DNA from: Metaphire vulgaris
Lineage: Eukaryota; Annelida; Clitellata; Crassiclitellata; Megascolecidae
Direction: 5' to 3'
Assembly: GCA_018105865.1 (NCBI GenBank)
Contig: CM030834.1
Location: forward strand, 6,248,668-6,312,667
Length of the DNA: 64,000 bases
The translations under genes were made by a program, and so were the position numbers. The notes under the pieces are model-generated. The model saw only the letters and a program-made list of their open reading frames with translations, was not told the DNA's origin and did not search any database. The stretch's first letter is position 1. Each line of letters starts with the position of its first letter. Of this stretch, positions 10,800 through 22,389 are shown piece after piece.

Positions 10800-11045
10800 C
10801 TAGGCGTTTTTTAAATTGTGAAAAATTTTCTTCATACAAAAATTAACACGCCCTACTGAAGCAGCTTCTCGATTACTGATTATCAAAGGTGTCAATTTCT
10901 GAATGAACGCTTTAGATGGATGTTGTTTAACATTATATTTAAAGCCCATACGAACATTAGAATAATTAAGATACATGAATTGATCTGCTAAAATTGCTAA
11001 TTTATATGGCCATTCACTACCTGTGAGCAACACCAGTGGACGTTC
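10800..11045 (-). CDS. Possible further integrin beta exon (uncertain)
   Basis: Downstream of the certain exon at 15824-15901, the minus strand has an acceptor-like gagttacag and then an open stretch reading EWPYKLAILADQF, SNVRMGFKYNV, AFIQKLTPLI and REAASVG. Length, order and spacing loosely match the betaI-domain part DYPS...NNI..IFAVT...Y..L..LI...VG that should follow. Similarity is weak, the donor is unclear and phase 0 would require an unusual insertion. It could equally be chance. Confidence 0.35.
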   Translation of the reverse strand, partial: ERPLVLLTGSEWPYKLAILADQFMYLNYSNVRMGFKYNVKQHPSKAFIQKLTPLIISNREAASVGRVNFCMKKIFHNLKNA

Positions 11046-11826
11046 CTGTAACTCAAGAACATTTCAATCTTACTTCGAAGATAAAAAATTGAGCCAGGAC
11101 TTTCCCATAGCTAAGCCATCTAACTGAAGTATGGCAAGTAGCAGGACCGTACCTACAGTAGGAGGGCAGTGACAAACTGTTCCGGGTGCCGTCTTGGGGG
11201 AGGGGAAGAATCCATGCGTTGATTTCACGACGTTTTCACGACGGGAGTTTGACAGTTAAGAAGTCAAAAACGCCCGCCGAAGGCTTAACCCTTACGTATG
11301 ACAAGCAAAACAGGCAAAAGGTGGTGAAAAGTCTGAAAAGTCTGAAAAAGGTCATCACCAGTTTTCCAGTTTAAAAATGATATTGCGTGCGAAAATTGTA
11401 TGCCTTGCCCCGTGCGCCAAATACTCTCGCCATGGCTCTGGTAAGTAGGCCCGGACACTCAGATTCGATTTCCCTCAGAAAATCACGAAATTGGTGATGA
11501 TTGAGTCCAGGAGATAGCGTAGGCCTATATCTATATATCTATGGTAAAGACAGCTGTAAGTTTAAGTAAATTATATTTAAAGCCCATGTCTCTACGACAG
11601 ACGGCGGAAAAATACATTCCTATAATGGATTTGCGGGTGTTCCTCATTTCTTGCCGAGGTCCGGATTAAAGACCTTGGCGGGCCGTATCCTGCCCGCGGG
11701 TCGTACTTTGAAGACCCTTGCATTAGCACGTAAGATTTATCAGAGGTAACGCATTTTGTACTTACACAGTAGTCGATGTTAATCAGTAGATAACTGTAAA
11801 CTGTCGCTAATCTAATGTAATCTAAT
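11046..11826. other. Intronic sequence without recognised genes
   Basis: Only a GC-rich piece at about 11655-11725 (gcgggccgtatcctgcccgcgggtcg) stands out; it resembles the ends of hAT-type MITEs but I found no partner end or flanking duplication. No conserved coding is seen. Confidence 0.5.
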
Positions 11827-12500
11827 TTTAAACTTCTAGAGCGCCACTTCATAATGCACAGAAGCATCAGCCGATGGCACATCAAATCAAATCATTAAAT
11901 ATCCAGATAAAATCCAGGGCATCTGGCCAGACAGACGGCTGGCAGCCTATGGTGGGTAAGCCAAGTCAAAAAGATGGGTTTTAATCTTGTTCTAAACACT
12001 TGTGGTGGATTTTAAATGAGCACATGCTGAGGCAATGGGTTCCGGAGTTTGGAGACGGCCACTGAGAAAGCACGAGTACCTAGAACTGTCCGAGTAAGTA
12101 CGAGCGAGGGAGAGAACTATACGAGGATCTGGTCGAGGATTTGTTCGTTTGTACAGAAAATTTGGAAAGGAGGTGGCTAGATTCATTGTAATAGTGTTTT
12201 ATATACCAGAAGACAGATTTTAAAGTTTATATTTTCTTTAATTGGAAGTCAGCGGAGATCCTTACGAACTGGGGGTATGTGCTCACGTTTTGGTTTTTTT
12301 AAACTACCCGATCTAGTGAATTTCCAACTCGTTGGAGTTTAGCAAGGTTGGATTTAGAGATGCGAACAAGAAGGGAGCTGCAATAATCAAGACGCTAGAC
12401 ACTAAGGCATTTGCCACTAGTAAACTGATGTCTAAAAACTTGTCTTAAAAATTTCCTGTTGTGTTTAAATTCTGGCGCTTCAGTAATCAATGTCCAACAG
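11827..12500 (-). mobile_element. L2-like LINE, 3' half remnant (family G)
   Basis: The minus strand carries the family G 3' UTR (tagagcgccac, catcagccgatgg, gtaagccaagtc) and upstream of it reverse-transcriptase C-terminal sense in several frames, including RLDYCSSLL, SKSNLAKLQRV and FRTRLKPIFLTW-type ends. Many indels make it a pseudogene. The same UTR occurs at 57196-57320 and 34155-34330 on the other strand. Confidence 0.7.
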
Positions 12501-12539
12501 TACGAAGTGTAACACTCTCATCTAGACTTCTTTCTAAAT

Positions 12540-13721
12540 AATCTTGTCTGATATCCACTTCTTGTTGATTTTCTCTTTCTCCAGGACTGTCTCCTCAAAT
12601 GCTTTGTGAATGGCTGCAGCAATTCCTTCAACTCGCTTGTCAATATCTTGCTGATTGGCCATGTTCCACGATGCATTCTTGATTCGTAAACTGCGGATTT
12701 ATTCTTATCAGTAAGTCTACATACAGGGAAAGTCTTCTAGATAGCATACAGGGAAAGTCTTCTAGACTTTCCCTGTATGCTTTTCCGACATCTGCTTCCG
12801 ATAACTTTGCTATGTCTCTAATTTTCTTGAACTGTGTTTTATTGGTCGTTTAAATTTCATTTTGATATTTGCTATCACTAAGCTGTGGTCAGAATCGATG
12901 TCTGCACCCTAATATGATCTGCACTGTTGTATTGATGTGGACCATCGTTTGGAAATTAATATCATGTCTATCATATTTTTAGTCCTTCCATCACAGGGCC
13001 TCCAAGTCCATTTTCTGCAGTTTTTCTGTTGGAATCTTTTGTTACAAATGATTAGTTCATGTTCCAAAGCAAATTCCAATAATTTCTCTCCTCTTTTGTT
13101 TCTGTCTCCATATCCATACTTTCCCATCACTCTTTCCCAACCAGATCTATCACTACCTATCTTTGCATTCCAGTCACCTGTAACAATCAGCACATCCATC
13201 TTTGGTATATCGTCCATTGTGTTGATCAATATGTAGAATTCTATGTAGAAGCGGTCAATTTCTTCCTCTGTGCTTCCCGCAGTTGGGGCATAGACTTGAA
13301 CAACTGAAATGTTTAATGTATTTGCTTCAAATCGTGCCACCATCATTCTAGAATTTACTGGCTTGTAACCCAACAAGGCTGATCTGGCCATTTTGCTAAG
13401 TAGGAATCCAACTTCCTGCCTCGTGTTTCTTTTCATTTCCAGACCATATAACTTCGCCGCATCCCATCTCTCTAGATTTTGTCCATCACATCTCTGCCAA
13501 TCCCAAAATGTCAATCTGTATCTTTGACTCTCTGTCTTTAGCAATTCCAACTTTCCAGTTGCCCACAGGGTTCGAACATTCCAGGTGCCAACGGAAAGTT
13601 CCCCTGATGCTGGTTTTAGTTTTTGTCTTTGTCTTTCGGTACCCAACTTTTCGACCCAACCCCGATTACTCGGTTGGGGACGTGGACATTGTTTTATCGA
13701 GCGATTCAGATTAACAACCAA
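12540..13721 (-). pseudogene. RTE-like LINE, endonuclease domain
   Basis: The minus strand encodes an APE-type endonuclease: GTWNVRTLWATGKLE, ARFEANTLNISVVQVYAP, VLIVTGDWNAKIGSD, LICNKRFQQKNCRKWTWRPC and MIDMILISKRW, followed after a frame break at about 12905 by DSDHSLV. The GTWNVRTL and GDWNAKIG signatures are those of RTE-type elements. The frame then decays through linker sequence to 12540, including the snap-back repeat at 12740-12776. No reverse transcriptase follows. The N-terminus, with acidic and basic residues ahead of GTWNVRT, is open to about 13721. Confidence 0.8.
12740..12776. repeat. 16-bp inverted repeat with 5-bp spacer, plus direct duplication
   Basis: GCATACAGGGAAAGTC and GACTTTCCCTGTATGC are exact reverse complements around TTCTA. 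Just upstream (12721-12740) the stretch TACAGGGAAAGTCTTCTAGA is also present as a direct copy. It looks like local duplication by strand switching inside the RTE relic. Confidence 0.85.
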
Positions 13722-13833
13722 GTGAGGAGACTATTAATATCAGTACAAAGGCAGAGTATAACCTTCAGTGAAAAACCTAGGGCCTATAGAATCACCATGC
13801 CGACTTTGGAGCAATCAGAATTTGGTGCCAGCA

Positions 13834-15339
13834 CGGTGTTTTTAACATGTTAACTGCGGGGCGTGCCCCCAGTAGTTTTCCTGGCCCCCGCAGTAATTAT
13901 TGCGGCCCCCTTTCATAAAAAGGCCCCCTAGAGGTTATTCCGAGTTTTCTGTCTTACGCGTTGGCAGTCTTTTAAGAGAAGCAGTGTCTTTCTAACTGAC
14001 GCACACACTCACGCTCGAGCGCACAGTCGCACACTGTAGTGTAGATTAAAATATGAGTCCGTGATGCAATGACCAGTCAGCTCTGATGTCTGTTTGGGGT
14101 CAGAGGGATGTTGTAGCCTACATCTGCAAAACATGGCGCACGCGCACACACACACATAGAGAGAAGAGATTGGATTACCGGTACTACGACCAACACAGCA
14201 GAGATAGGAATACACACCAGGCATGGTATGAAAAGTCTGAAGTAGTCATATGAGTCATATAGCTCATGGTGTTTTTTTAACATGTAAACTACGAGGGCCG
14301 CCCCCATTTGTTTTCTTGGGCCCCACAGTAATTATGGCGGTCCGTCTTTCATAAAAGGCCCACTAGATGTTATTCCTAGTTTTTCTTTATTGGGCTAACA
14401 CTGTTTAGCATATATTTGAGCTTTTGTAATGACTTCTTGTGTTGATCTAACTGAGAAATGAACAATACGCAGATGACACCGCACTAATGGCAGACACAGA
14501 AAGAAAACTACAAAGGTCATTAGACACAGTGAAAGAAGAGTGAAAGAAGAGAGTGAAAAGAAAGGACTAAGATTAGATACAAAAGACATACTGTATGGTA
14601 ATAATAAAACAAGAAATTCCTAGGTGCAGACTACAATAAAGGGGGATAAAAATAAAACAGGTAACAAAGTTCAAATACAGTATCTAGGAAGCATTTTCAC
14701 AAGCGATGGAAGAAGTGAAAAGAACATTGAAACCAGAATAGGGATGGCGAAGACAGCCTTCACTCAACTTAAAAAGACCCTCACAAATAAACACATTACA
14801 AGTTACAACAACAACACGGCTCAGAATTCTTCAAAACTATGTTTGGGCAGTTCTGATGTGCGGGTCAGAAACATGGACGTTGACAAAATCAACAAAAAAA
14901 ACTGGAAGCTGCAGAGATGTGGTTTCTCAGACGTAGGCCTATGCAAAACATTTCATGGACAGAAAAAAATAACCAATGAGGAAGCATCAAAAGCCTTTGG
15001 TGTAAACAGAAAATTGCCACAAACCATAAGAAAGCGACAGTTGGAATTTTTTGACATCTAATTAGAAAGGATCTGTTGGAAAATCTAGTCATAACAGGAA
15101 AAGAGGGTAAAAGCGGTTCGCCCCGCTGCCCGACTCGCTACTTCACTGGAGCTCAGTATTCTGGATTGTTACTAACGGTAAATGTAGGCCTATGATGTCA
15201 TAAGTTGAGTTGAAATAAACAAATTTCAATCAATCAATCAATTAATAAACTAAAATCGGGAAGTGCCAAAATTAGTTTTCATCCGGAATTTTAAAAGTTT
15301 TTCATCGGCCCCCTAGTAGTTTTTCCTTAAAAAACACCT
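13834..15339. mobile_element. Possible DNA element with GGTGTTTTT ends
   Basis: The left end GGTGTTTTTAACATGTTAAC and the right end, whose complement reads GGTGTTTTTTAAGGAAAAAC, are both followed by GGGGGCC-type sequence. A second left-end-like copy starts at about 14268, and the 110 bp after each left end are similar. The flanks (TGCCAG on both sides) hint at a duplication but do not match perfectly. An RTE LINE piece lies inside. I consider this a plausible but unproven terminal-repeat element. Confidence 0.45.
14460..15235 (+). pseudogene. RTE-like LINE, reverse transcriptase C-terminal part
   Basis: Plus-strand frames read YADDTALMADTERKLQ (catalytic YADD), then KVQIQYLGSIFTSDGRSEK, RIGMAKTAFTQLKK and TNEEASKAF, the usual order after the RTE active site. 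Several stops and frame changes occur. A (CAAT)n tail near 15220-15235 (AATTTCAATCAATCAATC) suggests the 3' end. Confidence 0.75.
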
Positions 15340-15823
15340 TGGATGCCAGGGACTTGAAGGCGCGAAACTAGTAGTTCTGCTCTACTGTACGTTTAGACAA
15401 GTTTTAAAGCAGGTAGTATATGTCTTTAAAAATCTTTTCTCTGCGACAGTCTAGTTCGTGAAATTACTGCACGTTGTCCTTAATAAATAGCCGATGACAG
15501 TACTTATTGCTTAAACGCTTGATACCTGTATAGCTTCATGTGCAATCAGGTTTTTTATAACTATGGCCTGCTACAAAATTTCGCCATTCGTGGGATAAGT
15601 TTGCGGACCACTGCTTTAAACTCTGTAAATCATATTAGCTTTTAACAGCTGAACATGAATCACGAAACTAACAGTATGAGAAGCTGGAGCAACCGTCAAT
15701 TCAAAAATATTTCAGAAATATTTCTGAAATATTATCGCTTTTATAACTAAACGCAGAAAACAGTTTAATTAATTATTGCAAGATTGAAGTATGGAATAAA
15801 AATAGAAATGTAGTGCAATCTAC
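15340..15823. other. Intronic sequence without recognised genes
   Basis: No coding signal is seen. A 28-bp perfect palindrome, AATATTTCAG then AAATATTT then CTGAAATATT, lies at 15706-15733. Confidence 0.6.
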
Positions 15824-15901
15824 CATGTTCAGAGATTCGCCATAATATCCTTCTGGATTTAGATGACAGTGGCCATCGTTTGGAATGACAAAACCTCCAA
15901 G
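15824..15901 (-). CDS. Integrin beta exon (betaI domain, LGGFVIPNDGHCHL)
   Basis: The minus strand has acceptor ttttcttag, 26 open codons and donor gtagat. The peptide runs LGGFVIPNDGHCHLNPEGYY and GESLNM. It matches the conserved LGG-VIPNDG-CHL segment of the integrin beta I-like domain; the Cys forms part of a conserved disulphide in the family. It follows directly, in phase 0, on the AGDGK end of the exon at 27229-27312, across an 11.3-kb intron filled with transposons. Integrin beta subunits pair with alpha subunits at the plasma membrane and bind extracellular matrix. Confidence 0.9.
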
Positions 15902-16639
15902 CTAAGAAAATATAAGCATCACTAAAGGTTAAAATGATTAAACATTTGAGTCAAAACATAAACTCAAATATGTGCATTATTTCATTCAGGAGCATTTTTT
16001 CAAAGACATCAGTTTTACAGAAGTGCATTACTCGAAGAGACTTGCTACAAACGCTAACTATTAGTTACGAGCTTCCAAACTCTTTGGTTGTGAATATGAC
16101 TTTGTTGAAGTGGCATTGCTTTTTCGCTCCTCAGCGAGCCTCAGCAGTCTGTAATGGATGCCGCTAACACCTACCCTTATCAGATCCTGTGCGAAAACCA
16201 ACAGTTTCTTAAATCCTCGTGGCTGTTTTGAACTCAGGAACCACGCTCATTATATATTTAAAATGTTTACCTCCAACCTTCTTTGTCAATGTCTAACTCC
16301 GTTTGGGAATTTAAGACGCTCCTTGAAGACCTTACGGCATTTCAAAAATAGATCCATGTATGTAATCTATGTGATCCATGTCTGTGATCTGTGTTAATCT
16401 ACGAGATGTCTATTCATTAATTTACTGGTGATTCTAACAGTACCTGTCAGGCATTTTGGTATAGCAACCTTCGCTGTCATTTAAGAACGTCAAACTCACT
16501 AGATACTGTGGTATTGTATCCCTCGCTAAACGCTGTGGCCCGTGTGACTGTAACCCTTGCTAGGCATTGTGTATAACCATCGTTAGGCGCTGTGGGGTTC
16601 GTAACTCCCGGGGCGTATTTCTAATGTGTTCATGAAAAT
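15902..16639. other. Intronic sequence without recognised genes
   Basis: I see no conserved protein, element end or RNA gene here. The region is AT-rich with scattered short open stretches of no recognisable family. Confidence 0.6.
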
Positions 16640-16778
16640 TGGTAATTAATATAATATATATAATATAACAAGGTTTAAAGTGGTTCAGTAGGGACTGCCC
16701 TGTGCGAGAACCACTGTTGCTCCCGTCCAATCTAATATCCTAAACTACTGAGGTTTATTTTGAACTCGTTTACAGTTT
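16640..16778 (-). mobile_element. CR1-like LINE 3' end (family E)
   Basis: The minus strand is nearly identical to the end of the CR1-like element at 36900-37036: VNEFKINLSSLGY, stop, then a short UTR containing CAGTGGTTCTC and CCACTTTAAACCTTG, and an AT-rich tail of TATAT repeats. The piece is truncated just upstream of the last 15 codons. Confidence 0.85.
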
Positions 16779-17450
16779 TTGGTGAAGCTGGGCCAATCAA
16801 ATTGCGTATGGCTTCTCAACGCAATACAAACCAACAGTCAATTTGTTGGTCTGCAGTTTTCCATGGACTTTTAGCTATGTATTTTAAGATTGATTTTTAA
16901 AGATAATATTATGCAGCTAAGTAAAAGGAAAGATATGCGGCGTGGTGGCTTAACGGAAATCCTAGTAGCCACGCCTACACCCCCAATAGACAAACATTAT
17001 AGATACGCTCAGCCACGATATAACGAACTAGTAAGTCAGTCTGCAAGTAGTCGTTCTCTTGAGTACATCAATACACGTATGTCATATTTAACTGTGTCTC
17101 TGGTTGCTATAGCTTAGAACACAATAGGTTAATCAGTTATAACCGCAAGAGTTGGTCTTGAGACTTTTATGCGACCATGCAATATGGCTTTATAAATTGT
17201 TAAATCAAGTATTTATTCGCTCACGACAATAGTGCTCAATTGCAATAACGTCGCACCATCGCCGTTAATTCTCGTGGCCATCGGAACTCTATGCATCATG
17301 TCTTGTGCAGTCAGTCAGATATACCCAAAGCTCAAACTTCGTCACCGCTGGAAAAGGCGACTGATGGCGTATTCTAAAATTCTGAAGATCGCGTCCGATA
17401 TCAATGCAAGAACCCACCAGTAATTAATCAATTTCACCCATCGATTTCAT
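16779..17450. other. Intronic sequence without recognised genes
   Basis: No conserved coding or element ends recognised. It ends at a CAT microsatellite. Confidence 0.6.
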
Positions 17451-17454
17451 CATA

Positions 17455-17507
17455 GTCATCGTCGTCATCATCATCATCATTATCATCATCATCACCATCA
17501 TCATCAG

Positions 17508-17560
<53 letters not shown>

Positions 17561-17562
17561 GT
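17455..17562. repeat. (CAT)n microsatellite
   Basis: This is a nearly uninterrupted run of CAT triplets with CGT, TAT and AGC variants in its left part. Confidence 0.95.
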
Positions 17563-17726
17563 AAGTAGTTGACGGGGCCGTAGTGTCGTCTTTAATCCAT
17601 GTTGTCGAAGTAAGGCGCTTCTTCGCCATAGAGTGGTAGGTGGGACGTTTGAAGTCCCGGCGTAGCTGTTCTATCCACCGGGTATAGCATATTATAATGA
17701 TTCTCATATAATAATAACTCCCCATC

Positions 17727-17762
<36 letters not shown>

Positions 17763-17801
17763 GACTCCCCCATCATTATATATATAATAAAGACTCTCCT
17801 C

Positions 17802-17849
<48 letters not shown>

Positions 17850-17867
17850 ATAACTCTCTATATTATG

Positions 17868-18046
17868 GGGGTATCCAGTGTTTACCAACAAGGTCAGTTG
17901 CTCCGCCCACTGGTGGGCAGAAAGTTTCAGAAACCATAGAAACCATTGTTGTCTATTAATAGACGCCAATGACAGAAGCAGATTTCTTGCCCACCAGCAT
18001 AGATACTGGCAATGTTGGTGGGCATAGAGAGTGTTCTGGATACTCC
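17868..18046. mobile_element. Short MITE with GTATCCAG ends
   Basis: GGGGGTATCCAGTGTT at the left and CTGGATACTCCC at the right form an inverted pair around about 180 bp that has no counterpart in the related element at 26330-26400. It therefore looks like an insertion. A flanking duplication is not clear. Confidence 0.5.
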
Positions 18047-18179
18047 CTTAGTTTTTCAGAAGCCAGCTGAGGCAGTGAGACAGATTGCAAGTTTTTAGTA
18101 ATTGGACTTTATTTAAGGTTGATTTTTAGTTATTACCCCAGATTTGTATGCAGTAACATAGGTCGGATTGTATTAAGTC

Positions 18180-18255
<76 letters not shown>
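18180..18255. repeat. (TAA)n microsatellite, LINE C tail
   Basis: This is an uninterrupted TAA tract immediately 3' of the LINE family C UTR on the minus strand; it is the element's tail. Confidence 0.9.
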
Positions 18256-18256
<1 letters not shown>

Positions 18257-18375
18257 TATGCACTTCTATAGCACCAGTTCTAAAACCCAAGGTATCAATC
18301 GATGGTACTTCAAAACCAATCCGCAAAAGATCCAGGTCATTCCAGAGATCAGTCAGAGGGAGAGAGGGAGACGGA

Positions 18376-19900
18376 CTATGGAGGAAACGCCAATTGAAAG
18401 AGATGCGTCTTAAGTCTGGATCGGAAGATGCTCAATGAATTGGAAGATCTGACAGCCGGAGGGAGAGAGTTCCAGATTTTAGGCCCAGAAATAGCAAAAG
18501 CTCTCTTACCAATTTCAGTGTTGGTTCTAGGTACATTCAACAATGAATCAGCATACCTTGTTGAATGACGATGGTTTGGGTGATTCAACGTAGATTTTAA
18601 ATATTGAAGTTGGCCAGACTGCAGTGTTTTAAAAACCAGGAGACCAGTTTTGAATAGAATTCTCTGTTCTACCGGCAACCAGTGTAACTTTTGAAGAACA
18701 GGTTTAATATGATCATGCTTACGAGTTTTTGTAATGGCTCGGGCAATAGAATTCTGAATCCTTTGAAGCTTTTGCATGTTAGATCTGGTCATACCATTGT
18801 AAAGAGAATTGCAATAATCAAGTCTGCTGCTGACAAGGGCGTTTGCAAGAGGAATCAGAGCGGATTTGGGCACAAAATCACGAATTCGTCGAATATCTCT
18901 GATTTGCATATGAGCAGCTCTGCTGACCTTATTTATATGATCGTTAAACGACATGTTCTTATCAAATATCACCCCTAGGTTGCGGACAGACTGACTTAGA
19001 TTAACTGAAATGTTGTCAAATATAAATGAATTTATGTCTTCAAATTTACTTAGATTAAATGATGTACCAAGAAGCAAAAACTCAGTTTTTGAAGGGTTAA
19101 GTGCAAGCTTATTATTAAACATCCAAGACTGAACGTTTTGCAGGCAAAGGGACAGATTTTCTAGTGACATGGAGGAGGTTTTATCGTCGAAGGCAATGAA
19201 TAACTGTGTATCGTCAGCATAGAAATGGTAGTCAGCAGAGAATTGTGTAAGAAGCGATCCAAGGGGCATTGTATATAAGGTGAAAAGGAGAGGGCCCAAA
19301 ACAGATCCCTGGGGAACACCGAAATCTAATTTAGCTGAGTTTGACTGTGCACCGTTACAATAAACAGATTGACTGCGATGTTTAAGATAGGATGTGAACC
19401 ACTCTAATACAGTACCCGATAAGCCAAACCAATGTTCGAGTCTGTGGAGAAGGATTGCATGATCTATGGTGTCAAAAGCCGCAGACAAATCTAGTAAAAT
19501 AAGTGCAGTTACCTTGCCGTTATCCATAGCAGACAAAATATAATCATGAACAGCTAGGAGAGCAGTTTCAGTTGAATGAAATTTTCTATATGCAGATTGT
19601 TTAGGCAATAAAAGATTATGGGATGAAAGATGTACATTTATTCGACTGAGCACAATGCGTTCAACGAGTTTAGATATAAAATTTAAATTTGAAATAGGTC
19701 TATAGCTAGAAAAATCATTTGGATCGAGTGTTGGCTTTTTTCAGTAGAGGGTGAACTAGAGCACTAGCATAGGTTGATGGAAAGGTACCTGATGACAGAG
19801 ATAGGTTAACCAAACGGGTAATTACTGGCCCAAGCACATCAAAACACTGCTTAAGGATATCAGTTGGAATAACATCCAGCAGACACTGTTTATTCGGCAA
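18376..19900 (-). pseudogene. LINE C ORF2: reverse transcriptase and C-terminal domain
   Basis: The minus strand reads through all reverse transcriptase blocks: MPNKQCLLDVIPTDIL, then (after a frame break at about 19700-19740) QSAYRKFHSTETALL, LLDLSAAFDTIDHAILL with the first catalytic Asp, [30 protein letters not shown] with the YADD active site, NKLALNPSKTEFLLLG, RLDYCNSLYNGM, and the family end PKIWNSLPPAVRSS and FRSRLKTHLF. From 19653 down to 18376 the frame is fully open (425 codons). This domain copies the element's RNA into DNA at the nicked target. Confidence 0.9.
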
Positions 19901-20310
19901 TGAGAAAATAATTTAGCGTATTTCAGACAGATTGGTGGGGCGGAATGCTGTGAATATTGGGGGAGGGGTTTTTGGCAGTGAGCAGTTGTCTTCTGTGGGG
20001 TGTGTTGGAAATTTGAGCCTGATGCTAGATATTTTATCTGAGAAAAATTGTAGAAATTTTTCTGCTAGCAGTTGAGGTGAATTTGACTGAGGTAGTGTAC
20101 TTTTTTTGTCTCGATGCAAAAGTTTATTTAAGGAATTCCATAAATATTTTGGTGAATTCAGATTTTCTTTTATCAGATTGGATAGAAACTGGGCTTTGGC
20201 ATTATTGACTAGTTTACGAACATAGCGACATTGCTTCCTAAACCGTTTAAGGTCTGATGGCAGTTTGGAATGACGCCAAGCTCGTTCCAATCTACTACAA
20301 TCTACAATCT

Positions 20311-20369
20311 ACAAAGATATTTCTGATGCACGTCAGCGTAGAGCTGACGTGCATCAGAAATATCTTTGT
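20311..20369. repeat. Perfect 27-bp inverted repeat with 5-bp spacer
   Basis: Bases 20311-20337 and 20343-20369 are exact reverse complements separated by GTAGA. The arm reads AAAGATATTTCTGATGCACG and its neighbours. It interrupts the LINE C frame between the SDAR and LERAW parts, so one arm is a new inverted copy of adjacent sequence. Confidence 0.92.
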
Positions 20370-21267
20370 TGAACCAGGGTTGTGAAGGCCTATCAGTAAC
20401 AATTTTAGTTTTCTCGGGGATAAGATCGTCCAAAATACTGCACAAAACATTTTGAAAAAGATTTGCATATTCTGTTACGGATTCTGTTGTGGAAGTAAAT
20501 AATGGCGAGGAAAGAATTTTCAACTGAAACTGCTCGATGTCTAGCAACCTCCAGGGTCTGACTTTGATCGACTTTCTAGAGGAGGGAGCCTTAAATTGAA
20601 AGTTCACAGAGCATGATACAGTAAGATGATCAGCGAGATAGGAATCATTATTTGAGACAAAAGAAGCAACTGTGCTATCAGCTCTTGTGATTAGAAGATC
20701 AAGTGTATGACCTAGATGGTGAGTTGGGCCAGTGACATGCTGCTTAAGGTCAAAATTATTTAAAAGATTTTTGAACTGCACTGCATGAATGTCTGTTAAA
20801 TTATCAGTATGAATGTTAAAATCGCCAGAGATTATAAGTTCACCAGGAAAGGAAATGAATATCTCCAGAATTGATTGGAATTCTGTCATAAAAAGTGCAA
20901 AGGATGATGATGGCGGTCTGTAAAAGTTTAGAAAGGAAATTCTTTTGTTACCAGAATCCAGTGCTCCTGCAATGACCTCAAGTGATTGAAAAGGTGCACC
21001 AGGGACTGACAGTTGGGTAAAATTTAGAAATTTTTTGTACAAAAAAGCAACTCCGCCACCATTGCCATGCTGCCTAGGATTGCTAAGAAGGGAAAAATCA
21101 GGAGGATGTAAATCAGATAAAAATGATGGAGTATCATTTTGGCGCAGCCATGTTTCATTCAAGGCCAGAATATGGAGAGGAAACTCAATTAAGTAATTAT
21201 GCAATGAAGAAGCCTTGTTTCTTATTGAGGCAATATTAAGATGTCCAAAGTTCAAAGATGTTGCAAA

Positions 21268-21294
21268 AGGACCAGGGTTTAACTCAATATCGCC
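21268..21294 (-). other. Canonical 2A-like peptide motif (GDIELNPGP)
   Basis: The minus strand encodes SGDIELNPGP right after a leucine-rich stretch and before the endonuclease of LINE C. It fits the 2A consensus D-(V/I)-E-x-N-P-G-P exactly. By family knowledge the ribosome would release the upstream 116 residues and continue with Pro, giving two proteins from one frame. Confidence 0.88.
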
Positions 21295-21720
21295 TGAGAG
21301 TAGCAGAATTAAAAACACATGAACACACCGAGCATTTGACTTATTAACAATGATTCTTGCGCGTTTAAAGCGTCTACTTTTATTCAGCAGCATGTCACGT
21401 CTGCCAAATAGCAACAGCCTAGTGGAAACCGAGAATTGTGCTGATGGGATGAGGTTAAATGAATTAAAACAAGCAATATTTTTAAAGAAACAGCATTCAG
21501 AATTCAGAACTCTAATGTCTGCATAGTCAAACTCAAACTCGCATCTTAGACTGGGCCAAGTGAGATGCGAGTTCACACGGAAAAGGAAAATCATGCATAG
21601 TGACAGTATTGATTTCATGGTACCGGAGTACTACAGCTATGTGTATGACGAGAGCAGTGAAAAATGGCTGAATCAAACCAGGAGCAAGCGTTAGATACAG
21701 TGTATGTGCCTTAATCAAGT

Positions 21721-22385
21721 CAGTATTGTCAAGGTGCTTCGATCTGTGGGTCGACTCACAGACTCAGCAAAGTATAAGTACCAGACCAATGTTAGTATGT
21801 GGAGCTCAGCTAGGGTTAGGGTTAAAAATAGAACTACAGACGTGGCGGGCGCTTGCTGCTGGAATGATAAAGCGATGAGTCACTGCTTCCAGTTTGCAGT
21901 AATGGCAGATGGACTGAGGCGATCGAGTTACAACTTTTGAATGACCACTGACCAATGACATTAAAGCTCAGTTTTATTGTTAGACTGATACTATTATTTC
22001 TAAAACTTGAAATTGCTTAATGATATGAGTAAAATTGAACGAGAAAAATACTTCCATGATGTCCTTGATCGGTTGTTGAGCGCAATTAATGAAGTTTAAT
22101 CATAGACGCCAGATATAAACATTTTTAAAACGAGATATTAAAGGAGATGAGAACGACCGGGGCCTAGGTGTAGCTCCGCCCCCTCAGAGGTGTAGAGCAT
22201 TCAACTCCAAGGTTATTTTAAATGTCTTATAATATTTATAATATTTAGATTTTATATAATTCATTATCTAGTGTAGTTCACAAAAATGATATTTTCAATT
22301 GAAGTGATGGTCCAATGTTATTTCTAGAAATTTTATATAAGTTTTTTGAGATATTCTAGTATCATCGTTTTTTAGGCCTATTTGG
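21721..22385. other. No recognised gene
   Basis: No conserved coding or element ends seen. A short TAGGGTTAGGGTTA occurs at about 21810, too brief to call a telomeric repeat. Confidence 0.6.
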
Positions 22386-22389
22386 TCCG

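Larger units (their letters stand above)
19913..21618 (-). pseudogene. LINE C ORF2 N-terminal part: leader peptide, 2A-like motif, APE endonuclease, linker
   Basis: From ATG at 21618 the minus strand encodes a hydrophobic start (MKSILSLCMIFLF), a basic stretch, VFLILLLSGDIELNPGP at residues 101-117, then the endonuclease: FGHLNIASIRNKA, LALNETWLRQND (catalytic Glu), GGGVAFLYKK, LIISGDFNIHTDN, DHLTVSC. The frame closes after residue 438 at the inverted duplication 20311-20369 and resumes as LERAWRHSKLPSDL down to a stop at 19913. The leader could act as a signal sequence on the fraction of protein not separated by 2A skipping; that is inference. Confidence 0.85.
18177..21720 (-). mobile_element. 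Near-complete L2-like LINE, family C, with 2A-like motif
   Basis: Read on the minus strand the element starts near 21720, has an N-terminal region, 2A-like motif, endonuclease, linker and reverse transcriptase, a short 3' UTR with CTATAGAAGTGCATAA and an (ATT)n tail at 18180-18255. Coding sense is preserved over about 3.3 kb with few lesions: a snap-back duplication at 20311-20369, a stop near 19913 and frame changes near 19700. It lies inside the large ACCGGT-ended element. An older copy is at 59640-60085. Confidence 0.88.

Noticed and set aside
17558..17969. Open frames with Ile-Tyr repeats
   Set aside because: They translate TA repeats of the AT-rich terminal repeats of a DNA element.
18126..18326. 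Poly-Tyr frame
   Set aside because: It is the TAA tail of LINE family C.
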